Shown in pieces: positions 35,901 through 50,900 of a stretch of DNA of 64,000 bases. Below the pieces are notes generated by a model. It had not been told where the DNA came from. It made no database searches and saw nothing but the letters and a program-made list of their open reading frames with translations. The position numbers were made by a program, and so were the translations under genes. This DNA is from Malurus cyaneus samueli (taxonomy: Eukaryota > Chordata > Aves > Passeriformes > Maluridae): positions 41,264,872 to 41,328,871 of the forward strand of contig CM019216.1 of NCBI GenBank assembly GCA_009741485.1, in the 5' to 3' direction. Every line of letters begins with the position of its first letter. The first letter of the stretch is position 1.

Positions 35901-38900
35901 TAACTTCTGTTTTGAACATAGCCCTTTGTTAGAAATTAAGTGGGTTTGATTTGTTTTTTGTTTTTTTTTTTTTTTAATTTTTGCTTCTATGAAAATGAGA
36001 TTATCTGTGCTTTTGTTTAAAAGTCTTCTTTATATTTGTCACAGAAACCAATGCTAATCAGTTCTGCAAAAGATGAAGATTCTTCTGTTTTCCTTCCAAA
36101 ACCTCCGGCTGATGCTGCAGAGGTTAGAAAAGTCAGCAATGCTCAGAAAAGCTTGTTTAGAGCAACTTCTCCGGGAAATTTATTTTCTTCTGAAGTAGTT
36201 CCTCCAGATCAGAGTAAGAATGTTTTGATATGTATAATTTGCTGGAAGAATAACCACATGATGAGTTTTAGTATTTTTAATTACATGAATTATTATATTA
36301 AAGGACCTGCATGTCCTTTCAGTGTAAGTTTTGGAAGTATTTAAATGGCATTAAAGCAGTTCTGAAACTGTGGTTTCCCATGATGGTGCTGGCTTGCACT
36401 ACTGAAAGCAAGTTGAAAGCTACACAGGTGCTTCTTTCTCCTGTATGTTTCCAAGTAACGGAATTTTACTGAAAGTTGTCTTCAGTGAGTAAAATTAACA
36501 TTAAATGCTGACATGTTTAAGGAGATAATGAGATGCCATCATCTAAGGAGATTCCCTGATGGATTATTGAGCATAAAAGGAGGAATAAAAAGGAATGATA
36601 TGTCTTGACAGGCCTCCAATTACATCGTATTTGTTGTTAAGAGTTTCATTAGTGGAGACTTAATAAAGGTCACTAAATGTGGTATTTAAAAGTAATTTTC
36701 TTGCAGATGGGAAATGGCATCTTGGCTTCTTGCATGTTGGCTCCTAATGAAGCGTGCTGGTACTCTGTCTTTAATGAAGAAGACTCGTTTGTAATAATGA
36801 CAATTCTTACATTCTCTGGGATTGTTCCTTAACATGATAAACTGAATATCTCATTTTTTACCTTATTGCAAAAAAAAATCTTACAAGAAATACTAAACTT
36901 CATTATTACATAGTTATTCTATAAATATATCTTCATATAATGTACCTCTTCATGTGGTTTAATCCATTGGCCTTAACAAGTTGATTTTACTAATTGAGAA
37001 AGTTGAGAACTTAATGTAGTTATAACCTGAGCTGGTGTCTTCTCCCCTTTGGGGATCATGCAAATGTTTACATGAGGCTTGTTTTGTGGAGTTTCTTATT
37101 GTGTGTACATACCAAGATACAAGATTAACAGCTACCTTTTTCTTGAGTTCCTTCATAATATTCAGGTCCTGAAGTACAAACACTTTTATCACAAGGGACT
37201 ATCCACCTACTGGTAAAAGGGAAATAAAAAAAAATGAAGTATTTAAACTTTAAAACACAAAACCAAAAGACTTTAAGGAATGCTGTTCATATGAAGACAT
37301 TGACTACCTTGCTTGTAATAGTCTTGAGCTTTCTCACCTTTTAAATTGATACAAGCAGATTTTGATAATTTAACATGACAAGCCATAATAAGAACACTTG
37401 AACAAAATGCATTCTCTTTGACTATTTCAGATGAAGAGAAGCTATATTTTGAAGAACCAGCTATGATGATGAATAATCTTGACAGAAGTAATAATAACTG
37501 CTTAGCAGTGCGAAAGTTGTACACATCATTTAATGATGAAAGTAGACAATTAATTTGTAATGAGCATGTCAGCAGATCAGGAAGTGAAGACTCCATGAAA
37601 GGGACACCAGGAAAATTTTCATTTCAGCTGCAGGGAGAAAGGTCAGCACTGGTCAAGTATGGTAATGTGCATCTTCCACACAACCCTTTACCTAGATACT
37701 CAATTGTGCAAGTATCAAAATGCTTAAAATTAATGGAATTTGATGAGAATATTACATATGCTTTTAAATGAAACTGTGTTTAGATTATTTGAAAAATGTT
37801 CATTTCTTCTTTCAGGAAGTTTCTGCATTCAAAATACTTAATTTGTAAAAATTGTTGATAGAAATTTCTTCGATATGAAATAACTCTTATTTTGTTTGAT
37901 AATTAACATTTTAAAACTAAGTCTTCTAATCATTGCTAGTAGAATCCTCAAGTTTAAATTTGATGTGCTTGCTTTTTCAGTTTAGTCCTGTTGTTTTAAG
38001 GTGCTATACCTTCTTCACGTAGCTCTACATGAGTAGAGCTGTGCTGTTAGTTCTGGCATATACCAAAACCAGTCTTAAACTCATTGGCAATAAAAGCAAG
38101 ATTTTTGGTGACCTTTTCTTTAATGACCAAATACGTGTAAGAGATTAATGAGATTTATGTGCCTGAAGTCTGGTTTTACTGAACCTGGACTATCATATCC
38201 ATTCTTTAATTCGCAATTAAATAGGTTGGTTTTCTTTTGATTCAGACCTAAATTCTTGCACAGGGAGGAATAGTTCTGTGGCATTGTCTATAGTTGGTAT
38301 ATCAGATGCTTCATTAGCAGTCAGATGAACGACACTTTTGTGCTAATAACATTGATAGCTCTGGCAATCTCAACAACAAAGAGTGAAAAACACTTTATTT
38401 TCAAAACACATCCTTACAAACACTTGTTCTCTCTTAAAAATATGTATTTGCTAGTAGGTATCTTCTTTCTAGCCTGTTTGTGTGCTTAAGGAAAAGGTAT
38501 TTCCCTGGATATTCTTAAGCACTTTTGATATTAAAGATTATAGTCTTAATTTTATAAAATGAAAGATCTTTCATTTACTAACTTGATGATAGCACTAAAT
38601 AGTTTAGAGAATGTTGTCCATTGAGGCTGTTACAGTAAATTATACATAGCAGAGCTATCATAGCACTCCTTTATATAAAACTGCAAACAGGATTTAAAAA
38701 AAATTCTGAAAGAGTGAGGACTTGTGGTAGAAAAGGAAAAATGCCATGAGTATGGAGGGAGGAAGAATGAGAAAATAAGAGCAGTGATGAAAAATGTAGG
38801 TGAAAAAAAGGAAAGTAAAGCACCAAGGAGAATGTTTTCACTGCAAAATAATTTTTTCCCATTAAAATCAGTAATCTTATAACATCTTAGGTAAAGACTA

Positions 38901-41900
38901 TTTGGATTATCATACTACATAAACCACTGTACTTTGAATTTTATTTAATAGAGGTATGGTGTAAAGTACTTTAGTGTTGCAGTTGAAATGGGTAGTTCCT
39001 TTGTGGAGTATGCATCCTGCCTTTTCATTCATGCTTTAAGTTTGGGTTGCTGTTTTAGTTGGTGGTGTCCAAGTGCCTCTAATAGGAAAGGGTCAGTTGG
39101 TGCTTTTGCTAATTGGAAAGAATGGCCTCCCTGCTCAGTCATAATTTTGCAGGTATAATTGAACAATTAACCCGTTAAATATGCTTGTTGTCTGTTCAAA
39201 GTTATACACTTCTTTTTATAAAAACAAGAGCTCTGCAAGTGGCCATAAGATAATACAAAAATTGTTTTCCAATGTTGTTCTGACTAGTTTTCTCCAAAAT
39301 AGAAGAGGAATATAATGGTCCTCCGTCTTTCTGTATTGAATTCAAGATCTGCATTTCTGAGTGGCACATTTTTTTCTCCCCAATAGGTTATAGGGTGCTT
39401 TCTATGTACTTGAGTCAGAGATGGTTTTTGCCAATGCTGCCCAAGTGAGGCTTCCTGGCACCATTTACGGCTTAGAGTATCAGATATATCTGCAGTGCTG
39501 CAAGATGCATAACACAAAATTCTTTCCCTTTAGCAACAAAGATCTCTTATCTCTATCAGCCCAAGCAGTTCATGCCATTTTGTGATGGGATGGTCATAGA
39601 TAATCTCAGCTGCTCTCATATGTTGTAATTCCTTTCTAAGACTTGCAACAGTGAACACATTGCCCCAGTGTTTGTGTGTGATACTACAAAGTCAGGCAGA
39701 CTTTGTTCTATGCGTGTTAGGGTTCAGAGATGTCATGCTTCATCTGACAAGGCAGTTGAAAGGTACCACAAACCTAGCTTTCCATATAGTTTTTTGAATT
39801 TGGTCCACATCCTAGTTTTATCTAAAAGGCTTCAGAACCACAGGGGTGTTATTGCAGTGAGTTCTGGCAATCTTTCTCGGTAGAATATGTTTACAGGTAC
39901 TAGATGATTGTAGAGTTAGATTGCTTCTGGTTCTGTGTTATAGATAGTTGAGGCATTTTGTATAGGGTTACATAGATATTTTCTAGGTATTTTCTATATA
40001 AAGTATGTTCCATTTCAGGAGTAATAGGATTCTTAAAGGAATGTGAAATCTTTTATTACAGAGAATACTGTCATTCTCTATATGAAGCAGTTGTGTCAGT
40101 CTCAATTCTGTATTGAAGTGATTTAAAATCCTTTCAGGAATTAAACAAAAGCGTTGTAGAAATAGTACACTTCATACAGGAGAAGGTGCGTGGAACTTCC
40201 TACTCTCCTTTCCCTACAGTTCTTATATGCGCAAAGAAATAACTTTCCTAATGAAATTGTTTTTCTAGTAATGGGGAAACAGTAGAGAATGCCAAAATAG
40301 CATGGCAGATTCCTGACGTTGATGCTGTTATATTTATTTTAAAGAGAACAGAAGGGAGGCATTTTATTCCAGCAAGAGACTTGCTCGTTTTCTATCTCAC
40401 ATTCTTTTGTTGTCCCAAAGACTGAAGAAAACAATGAACAGTGCTAATGAAATCACTACTGCTTTATAAAGGTACTGGGGAAAAAAAGAGAAAAGGACCT
40501 TTGGAGGGGAAAAGTTATTTGCCATTTTGTTTGCAATTCTGTTTTACAAATAACAATCTAGTTGTAATGGAATAGATCTGTTAATTGAAGCAGATTGAAT
40601 GTATTGGCATGTTGCCTCAGGAAAGCAAGGAATAATTTCTGGCAATCATAAGGAAGCTCAGTTTTGTTTACATCTTCCTCCAACCATTGTGCCTTGCCAT
40701 CTATTGTGATTGCTATAGAAGTGAAACTTCTAAAATGTTTTCTGCATTCATCTATTTCAGCAGAAGTGTCAACAGTGATGGCAGATTTGCTGATGAAGAG
40801 CAACAGTTTCCCTGGTGAGAAAAGATGATTTTTTTTTTTTTTTTTGCTACTCCCATTTTTCAATATTCTGAAAGCTTAGATGTCATTCCAGGACTCCTTA
40901 AAAGCACAGGTGCCTTCGGTGAGGAAAATTTTGGAGGCAAACAGTTCATTCCCAAGTGGCCTGTTCTTTTTTTAATAAGTGATTTTTATAAAGAGCTACA
41001 AAAGGATTAGCAGGTGCTATAAAAAAGATACACTGTGCCCTGTTTTCTCTCACCATTGCTGTCCTTATTAAATTCCTATTTTACAGTATCCTTGAGATCT
41101 TCCATGTGAGTGGTTTCTCTTTCTTGTGCTTTTTTAGAGTTTCGGAATATTTCAATAGACAATGATAAAAGCAGGGGATTAAATGATAAAGTGAGTCACA
41201 GATTCATCGACTAGAGTGGGTTGGAGTGGACCACTGGAAATCACTTCTCTCTGGCTGCTTAAAGTACCTTCACATCTGTGCCCAAAATATACATTCCTTT
41301 TCTCTTCAAAGAAAAGAATTCCCACAGAGGAGAGATTTTTTTTTCTCAAAGGGAACAGTCATTCTGTTTTGCTCTGGATGATTTTTTTTCAAAATGAATG
41401 ACATGGTGTGCATCGTGGTTCGTTGTATGGTTTAGGTGATTCTCCAGACTTCTTCAGTATTTTCCTTTTTAAAAATTATTTATATTGACAACTCCTGGAA
41501 TTCTCATAAAGACAGGGAAACAAATCCCATCTAATCCTTATCTATTTCTGCCTCCGTTCCACTGGCTATTTGGACCACTAATTTAAGAAAGAAACAATTG
41601 CGTGGTGGGAAATCTTTTACAGGTAGACCTCTCTACAATGTTTTCCAGATTATGCCTAGTTTGGTATATGGTTAAGGAATACTGAGAGAACACTAGGAAA
41701 GAGGGACTCTTTTTTTTTCCCCGAACTTGTTACAGACTTGTAAAAAAAGAGTAAGAGGTAATTTTTACCCCTGGTCTGTTTGTTCACAAAAGGGACAGTG
41801 GAGTTCAGGCTTATTCTTACAGTACTCCAAAGAGTCTTTCCATTTTAGCACTTAGTTTCAGGCCAATGTCATTGGTCTCCAAATCTGGGAGATCTTAGTC

Positions 41901-44900
41901 TTGAGAGTCCTTATTACCAATTGCATTGTAATTCTGGAATGGGTAAGTGTGCCACACAAATGATAAAGAAGGAATGTCAGTTCTATCTAGCTATACCTAT
42001 AGTAACAATGGATTTTAATTTATTTTTTGTTTTAGAAATGCAATGCTTATGCAAGATTCAAGTCAGGAAGATGATGATGATAGTGTGGTTTTCAGACTGA
42101 AATATATTTAGGCTAGTGTTTTGGATATTTTTTATGTTTAGAATTAGGCTGTCAGTTGTCTGCTTGCCTAAGGATACCCTGCCACGAATAGATACTGTTA
42201 ATATTTTCAGTATTAGGAAGAACATGCAAAAACTGAAGAATAAAAAGGATAAAAATAGATTTTTTTTTTTCATCACCCTGATTATTCTTTTAAGCCATAA
42301 TGTTTAACATGTGCATGAGGTTCTTCATCAATAGCCTGTATAAATAAGAAATACTACATTTTTTTATTGCTGGAGTTGTCATAAGAAATGAGCTATTCCC
42401 ATGATTGTGTTAATAGAAGAATTGTTATTTGCTCATCTTTAGGATGACTCAGTGTAGTTGGTCTATTTATCAACATATTTTTGCAAATTACATTGTCTTT
42501 CTACTAGTTATCTTTTCTCATATCAGTGGTATTAGTTATACACTTGATTATAGTTTTCACTCCCTTTGTTTTTTTTCCCTTCTTATGGTGTTCCTTATAA
42601 TCTGCTACAGTTCCTGAAATAATTTCAGGACACCTGTGTTTCCAGTTACTCAATTATTTTGATGCTTTTGAGAACTTTTGTGGTTGAGAAACAAGACTGA
42701 CCTGAGTTTTATGTAATTGGCTTAATACTTTACTTGCAGACAGCTAAAAGAGATATAAAATAATTTTGCCTCAGTTGCTTTTTTGAAAAGGAAAGTGGTC
42801 TTTAAAAATTGAGCTGTTATACTAGGTTGTTTTTCTTTCTTTGAGGCTTATTTCCAGATTGTGTTTGTCTGTCTTGTTTGTCCCTCAGATGACATCACAG
42901 AATGGAAGATTCTGTGGTAACTGAGCAAAATAGGGACATATTCTCTTAAGTGGCTCAGTGAAGGTCAGTTCTTTTTATTAAAAGGGTAGTGTGCCTTTCA
43001 AGTGCTAAATTACGGGCCAGGAAAAAATCACTTGGTTTGTAAAAAAAACACAAAAACATATTCCCTACTATTCAATTAGTGAAAGACAATACCAAAAACT
43101 AATTTTGATGTCCTTCTGGCAACATGAAAGGTCTGGATAGTATAATGAAATAGGAATAAAGGAATTAATGAGAAATGCAAATGTTAATTGGTATGTGGAA
43201 AAAATAATTTCTATGAGATTAAATGACAAAACAAACTACTAATTTTTCTCATTTTGCCAAAAGCTAAAAACATTTCCTACTAGTTGCTTTGGCAAAAATA
43301 CTGGGATGTTGTTTTTATTTCCTTTCGAAGTCTACAGAGCAGTGTCTTGTTAACTTCATTAATTTTGGTTTAGAGTTAGAACTCTGTTTCTTGATCACTA
43401 AACATGTAGAGTGGAACAGTCATAGTAGCAAGGGGTTGTGTTCTGAAGCAGTGGCTCTTAAGCATTGTGTAACTGAACCTGCTCTGAGGAGGTCCATTGC
43501 AGTGTCTCTCACTTGCTGCAGCTCCGCATCTGACTCTCCTTCTTTGCCTTGGGGCCCTTGCACTACTTTGTCCCTTGCTGCTGATTCAGGGTTTGCAGCA
43601 TTGTCATTGGTGCCCTAATTCCTGGGATCACCATTAGTTCCCTTAACTTTCCCTGGAGCTGCAATTGTTCTATGTGAGACAAAGCTGCTGAGTTTGGCTG
43701 TGCCCTGATGAACTTGGTCCAGAGCCCTCGGTACCTTTGCACAGTGCTCCCTTCAAGAGATCTGATGGGCTGTTCATGAGACCACAGTTGTGAGGGATTT
43801 AGAAAAAGTGGTAACTGGCCGTCAGTAGATAAACAGCCCATTGGCTGATACACCAGAGGGTTGTCCAGAGGAGCCTGAGCAGGCTGGAGAAATTATTTGG
43901 CAGGAGCCTGATGCAGTTTAGCAAGACAAGTGCAAAGTCTTGTATCTGGACAGGAACAACCCTGGGCACCAATATATGCTGGGGACTGTCCATATGGGAG
44001 ACAGCTTTGCAGAAGAGGACGTGGAGGTCCTGGTGCTCCCCAAGTCCATGGAAAGTTCAGGATAGCAGAGAACTCAAAAGATCATCTGGCCCAATATTTT
44101 GTGAAAAAGAGAACCTAGATGAGATTATCTAGCATGTTCATTTGTGTCTTGAAAACCTTCAGTACACCTGGGCTACTGGGACTAGCTCCAGGCAATAGAG
44201 ATATGAAATGGCTGGAGGGAATCCAGCTAGTAAGATATGAAGGAATCCTTTGTATTAGGGAAAGCTGGGAGAGCTGGAACTGTTTAGCGTGGAGAAAAGA
44301 GGGTTTGGCAGTAGTTCTTATCAGTGTCTTTTGATACCTGGAGGGAGAGTACATTGTGACACCATCAGTGACTGTGTGATAAGAGCTCTTTCTTCTCCCC
44401 CATGGCAGGCACTCAGAATAGGAAAAACTACCTGTAACCATCCTTTTTGAAGATTTATTGGTTGTATATACTTTCACAGCACCTCCTTGTAGCTTTTCCC
44501 TTTGTAGTCCATATAAAATTTGTGAATTTTGGATTGAAAGGAAAGTGCTCAGCTGCTTAAATAGCCAAATGATCCTCATCAATATAAGGCATGCCATTTT
44601 GGATAGTGGTAGCAACAAAAATAAACCCAGATTACAGGGTAGATACGTAGTCACACTCTGAATATACATGTCAGTAACATCTCAAAGAACATTCTTTATA
44701 AATGGCCTGTCTATTTAAGGATTATCCTCAGTCGAGAGGGCTGAACTCTCATCTAGTCTGAAAGAACACCTTTGTGCCTAGTAGCCCTTTTGATACATCT
44801 GGCTTGCCTGAATAGGCCCCCAGGATTTGCTTAGCATTGCTAGAAATCAGTTCTTGCTAACCCTTAGTAAAATGTCTTGATTTTTGGGTGTAGATACACC

Positions 44901-47900
44901 ATGTGTAGTTTTCCAATGCACACAACGTATGTTGGTACAATCAGATGTTCAGTGCTTGTATTTATGTATAAACAGTCTGCATGTACTGCTGTGCCTAGAC
45001 TGTTTTTAGAGCTTTGTGAAAAGTTACAAATTGCTCTCCTAGACTTTTGCATACCTGAAAACATTGATATATCAAGGATCTAAAATAAAATCTAAAAATT
45101 TCAGTTACATTTTTGGGTTTTAAATAAACTAGATAAAGTAATTTTATGGCAGCTGAATGGGATGTAATGAAGGGAAATACTTTGGGAAGAAGCTGAATGA
45201 CTGTGAGGGGGAAATGGAAGAAAAAAGGTTTGTTTACCTTATCAAAATAAAGTCCAAAAATAAAAGGGCTCTAAGGTTAAACGATTAAACTATCCTGGGA
45301 TTAGATTTGCTTCTGAGGAAGGACCTTAAGAATCATGGTTCTACAGGTATAGAAAAAGTCTCTGCAGATATAGATGTGTAGAAATCATGTGCTTATAATT
45401 AAAGTTTTTTGGCTTAATAAAAAGGGCATGTTTAAAAATGGCAGAGAAGTCTGTTTCCAGACATCAGATCGTGTCTACAGTCTATGGCTTTCTTACAGCA
45501 TTTACTCAGGGCATGCTGTGCACAGTCTGTGCGTTAGTAGCTCTCTGCCTTTTTGAGAAGCTGTTCAGATTCTGGTTTACATGGGATAGTCCCAGTTCCT
45601 ATCTCTGCTTTAAGAGAGAGTCCATAAATCCCATTTAGATGAGTGTGAAAGGAGAGGCCCATAGTGTCTGGATGAGCAAAATTGCGTGAGGCCTTGGCAC
45701 TTGCAGGAGACACTCCATCCCTACTGCCCTCATCTTTTTCTCATTCCCCATTATTCCTGCTCTTCTCTTGAAAATTAACCTGTATATTCTTCTTTATGCT
45801 ATCTCTTTATGCTGTCATTAGGCTTCTCTGTTCTCCCATTTCATGTTATCTAGTTTTGCCTCCCAAAGTTATTAAGGATATGTAAGATATTACAGGAACC
45901 TTACCATGAAGAGAGGATAGTGTCAAGAGGAAATGCCTTGATGCTGGACAATTCAGGAAAGATGGTCATGTTCTCTCTTTGTTCTAGTTAAGCTTCGCTA
46001 CCTCGCTGACCACAGGTCATAGATATAATTGATACAATTGATAGATACTATTCTGTAGGGAAGCATTAACTTGTTCGTATTAGGCCATATATCCCTCTTA
46101 ACTGGTAACTTCATAATCAAGATCATTAGGGATGCATCTCTACTAATAATAAAAATTAAAGGAGTTAGTCTCTGGCTTGGTGGCCATCTGCAGTGTCCTA
46201 GGTTAATACAATGAAACTGTTTTTAATTGGCTTGCTCCCACACACAAGGTACTGTCTAGAAATGGCCCTACCTCTGCTTACTTGTGCCCTGCGCTCAGGC
46301 TTTTGTCAAGGAAAGTAACACCTTTCTGGAGCCAGAACTGTAGCAGGGACGATGCTAAGAGTCTAAATCTATGGGATAATGTGAGCCAAAATTCAGGTCA
46401 ATTGCCAGACTCTGTTTTGCAAATAAAGAGGTAGCCAGATTCTCAAATGTTTAAGGCATAGTATGAGTGTTGTTCTTCCATTGCGATCTTATATTCACAT
46501 TTGTGATTCAAACCTTATTGTTGTGTGCAGCTTCTTTAGAGATTACTAGTTCAATTCTTTGCCTCTGGGATATAGTTCGTAGAAGTGTAGTTTTCCCTGG
46601 AATACTGTGGAAGGGTAAGATTTTCCTGATTTACCATTAACAAGAGGCTCATGGCGAGAAAAGGCAAATAAATGTCTAAACATGAAGAATTTCTGAATAA
46701 GTGCAGCTTTCACTTACTTATCCATTCTTTCACTAGGGGAAAATACTGAACACGTATTGGGTCTGGCTGTGACAGTTTATTTTCCCTGGAACAGCCCTCA
46801 CAGTGCTGTGCTTTACATTGGTAGCTAGAAGGGTGTTGATAACACACATGCATTTTGGCTACTGCTGAGCAGCATCAGTAGTGTCTCTCCAACATGTGAC
46901 CATCACCAGGAGGCTCAGGGTGGGCAAGGTCTCTTGAGGGGGCATAACCAGGACAGTTGGACCAGACTGACCAAAAGGATTCCATACTGTATGATGTCTA
47001 CTCAGCCATAAAAGCTAGGACAAAGGAAGTGAGGGGGTATTTATTAAGGTGAGATTTGTCCTCCAGAGCATTCACTATGCATACTCAACTGTACTTACTT
47101 GGAAATGGCTGGGCATTGCCCACTGGTGGGAAGTTGAGCATAAATCTTTTTTCTTTGCTTCTTCATGGGGCCTTTGCTTTTGCTTTATTAAACTGCTTTA
47201 TTCTTCACCCATCAATTTTTCTCTATCTTGTTTCTACCTTCCGTCGTGTTGAGGAGGGGAGTGAAAAGAGTGGTAGGATCAGGTGCCCAGCATTCATCCA
47301 AGGTCAACCCATCACACCACACCACAGTACTCCACTACTGGCTCACTTTCCATTTGGAAGTCCTCACACCCGGTGTACGTTCAAGAAAGCAGTATTCTTC
47401 ATTGAGGCTACTATGATTTCTTTCATAGGAGAAGGGTAAAAATTATCCAGTTGCCAAGTTCTTTTTCTTCTGTAAATCGTCAGAGCCTCTGTCAGTTGAT
47501 TTCTTGATGAGCCCCTTATCAGATGATCAGATTTCTGCCAATTGACTTTGTTTCCAAGGCAACTGCTCTCTTGACAAGCCAGTTCCCTTCAATAGTAGGT
47601 AACTTATTTTTTAGAATAGGTTGATTATATTTTAACTGCATTGTTCTTAGCAAGATACTTCTATTTAAGTTTCAATCCTAAATGAAAATTTAAAGATTAT
47701 GAAGCAAAAGTCTGTGTAACTAAAATGAAGTTGGCAGAATGGTAAAGATATGTAAAGGGATTTTATAATCTCTCAATTATAAAATCTCTCAGTTAATAAA
47801 TTGTCTATATTTCCTAAAGATAAGCCTGCCCACCACTTATTCCCATTAATGCAGTGTTCAGCATATTCTTTTTCTGAAAATAATGGACGTTCGGGTTACT

Positions 47901-50900
47901 TAATGAGGATGTTTCCCAAAACCACACGTTGTTGTGCTACTGGTATTCAGAACAAACTGTGTTCCTACTCATTTAAGTCTCTTAACTGGTTGACTGTGGT
48001 GTTTAAAAAACAATAGGTTCCAACCAAACTTCTTTCCTTATGCAATTGACATCGTCTTACTCTTCATCCCACATATATGGTGTTTCTGTCTGGTAGGTTA
48101 GCACATCATTTGCTTCAGCATCTTTTTCTATTAATCTCCTTTTGCTTCCAACAAAACTTGTAGGATTGTCTTTGTTGAGATTTCTTGGTTTCATCCTGGA
48201 TTTATGTTTTCAGGGAAGAGGCACAGGCAGGATATAGTTACAAAACTCTTCTGAGGAAAGCGAATTCAAATATTCATATTCATACAGATGTGTAATATCA
48301 TCATGCCTACACACAATTCTGAAGGTACTGATTTCTGAATACATCTGTTTTGGTGTAAGGTGGCTGAAGTTGTTTTTTTGCTTATCCAGTGTCCTTTCAG
48401 GTTGTAGTCTTGATTTCAGGGATGGCTGAAACTTGTACAAACATTTCTGAAACTTGTAAAGTTTATAGGACAAGGTGTTTACATAAATGGGACTAAATTT
48501 TTATTCCTGTCAATACCTGAACTGTATGTAATGTGTGTTCTAAAATTCCTCTTTCTTAGAGATGCCAGATAATTTTAGAGATGCAAGCACTTGTTCTTTT
48601 TTCTTTATTAACGTATTGCATCCCCATAGGAGTAGAAATTGCTGTATGTGAGCTGAAATAATTTCAAGATAGTTTGTGTAGGCATTTGGATTTTGGAGCA
48701 CATAAATCCTCATGCTGTAAAAATAACGCATTATTCACTGTTAGCCATAATGAAGCAACTGTTCCTCTGTAATGTGATTGCTTGGGAAATTTTTGACTGA
48801 TCACAGTGAGCTATCCAGTCCCTTTTGTAGAGAACTGATCTTGCGAGAGCTTTGTCTTTTATTGTGTCTCCATATGTTGATAGGATGACTTACATCTTCT
48901 GTCTGGACTGACAGACAGGACTTAGGCACCAATCCAGCAAAATACTTAAACAACAGTTTAGCTTTAAGCCTTAGAATAACTAAATTAACAGGTTAAAAAA
49001 ACCTGAAATAATATTGATAACACACTACTGTCATCTTTAGAAGGGAATTCAAGGGACTATGTTGTAATGTAAATGGTGAACTTTAAATGGAATAAGAAGT
49101 GTTAAACATACTCTGAGAATAGAAAACATCAATTAACACTTTTTAGTACAGGAGGAAGGATTCTGATTTGATATGAGGGAGTCTATATCTTGTGTATTCG
49201 TTGTAGAGCAGTGCTTCTTGAGTGTGTAGCTAGGAAAACAGAATAAATATATTTATTATAGATGTATGTAGTAGTTTCCTCAGTCCAAAGAAAGACTGAC
49301 AGTAAAATGAGCAGGAATTATGGCATTACTTTATAAAACAATGGAAATGGCAACATCCCTGTTTCTTGTACTAACAGAACTAGTGACCACCATGCAGTTA
49401 GCAATAGCCCACTGGCAGACCCAGAAATTCTAATATGTACTTTAAAGGTTACTCATGTGTATGTTTCTTTGATAAGTCTTCTCATTAAAAGTTTTAAGAG
49501 TGTTAATCCTATCAGAAAAAGATATTGTCTGTGTGAATGGCTGAACTTAACAGTTTTAAACTAGTTGAGTTCCTATCCATTTAATGAAACTGATGGTAAA
49601 ACAGAAATTGATTTTTTCTGGATTTAGTTTGGTTGATCTTTCAGTTTCACTGAGCTAGTGGAAATGCTTTAGGTTTTGTGTTCCATAATGGTGACCTCTT
49701 GTGGTGTGAATATGTCAGTATTTCTGAAGGAGCTTTCTGTAATACATATGGGAGGAGGCTGTATTTACATGTAACTTTTCATGAGCGGCTAACTTACTAA
49801 CTTAGTAAAATAATATCATCTCTTCCAATTAGTTATTTAACATGCAGAACTCAATACATGTGAAAGAACAAGCATTCTGAGCATTGTCTTCTGATAATAC
49901 TTTTGTGTGTCCATCCTGTTTCTTTTAGTGACGAGGTGAAAGAGCCTGGCAAAAAGTCATCACAGCCAAGGAGTTCACACTGGAAGAGAAGAGTAACAGG
50001 TACAAGAAATTTCAGTCTCCATTCAAAAAATGTGAAATGCAGTCAAATAGAAATAATCCTCTTCTTGTGATTTGACAGTCTTGTTCTTCATTATTCACCA
50101 AACAGTAATTTTGGTTTTCTAGATATATTGTTTTTTTCCTGTTCTTAGTAAAGAAAAACAATACTCAAGAGATCTTCAGTCTAAAAATCTGTTGGTATTT
50201 TCTCTTTTGCTTTTCCCATATCTAGGCTTGAGAATTTGCCAGTCCATTACATTAACATCTTGTTTGCCCATCAGTTTTTGTAATCTATCATAGTTGCACA
50301 GAAACTAATAAAATTATGCCATCCTGTATTATCTGAAGATACAGATTTTGGATTGCTGCATAGGGATGCGTTTTGCTGATTTTACATAGATTTTAATATT
50401 TCCTCATAGCTGACACATTTCATACATCACAAGTGCAAATTTGAGAGTCTGGTGTGGAAACCTGAAGTTTCCACTGTGCTATTACTATGCTTTATTATTA
50501 TTTTTCTAGAACTGAAAAATTATGGTATTCCAGATCATTCTGGCAAAGGCTGTAATGTGCTGTTTTCATTTCCTTATGAGGAGCTGACAGTGTTTACCAT
50601 GTCATGGGAGTTAGCATTCTTTCAAGGCTTTTCATTTGTTTATGCTATTTTATTGATGTTATTGAAAATACAAAGTATGTTTTTAGGACTCTTTCTTTTT
50701 ATATCTACTTTTCTTAATTTTATGTGGCTTCCTTAGTTATTATATGCTTCATCTTTAATCCCACTATAAAGAGTGGGATAGCAATAGGAATTCTCCATCA
50801 TATCTTCTCTACCATGGGATTCTGGGTGAAGTGTTCATTTACAAATTATTTCTATTTTCTGATGTTATTTGTGTTTGTGCTTAGACATTTTAGAGAGGAC

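Larger units (their letters stand above)
37642..49928 (+). other. 12.3-kb ARMC2 intron
   Basis: By far the largest intron in the window. It contains a weak antisense CR1 piece (about 41,193-41,250), a 17-T run (40,829-40,845), a nested CR1 cluster (about 43,855-44,350) and a solo LTR (about 46,757-47,300). The rest is AT-rich with no recognised gene. I found no extra ARMC2 exon in it, but a short one in this poorly conserved part of the protein could be missed. Confidence 0.6.

Noticed and set aside
37642..37661. Donor TATG|gtaatg as the end of coding exon 4
   Set aside because: It leaves one base and would read a stop soon after joining to the exon at 49,929; the upstream donor keeps the frame. 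Kept as a finding because an extra exon would rescue it.
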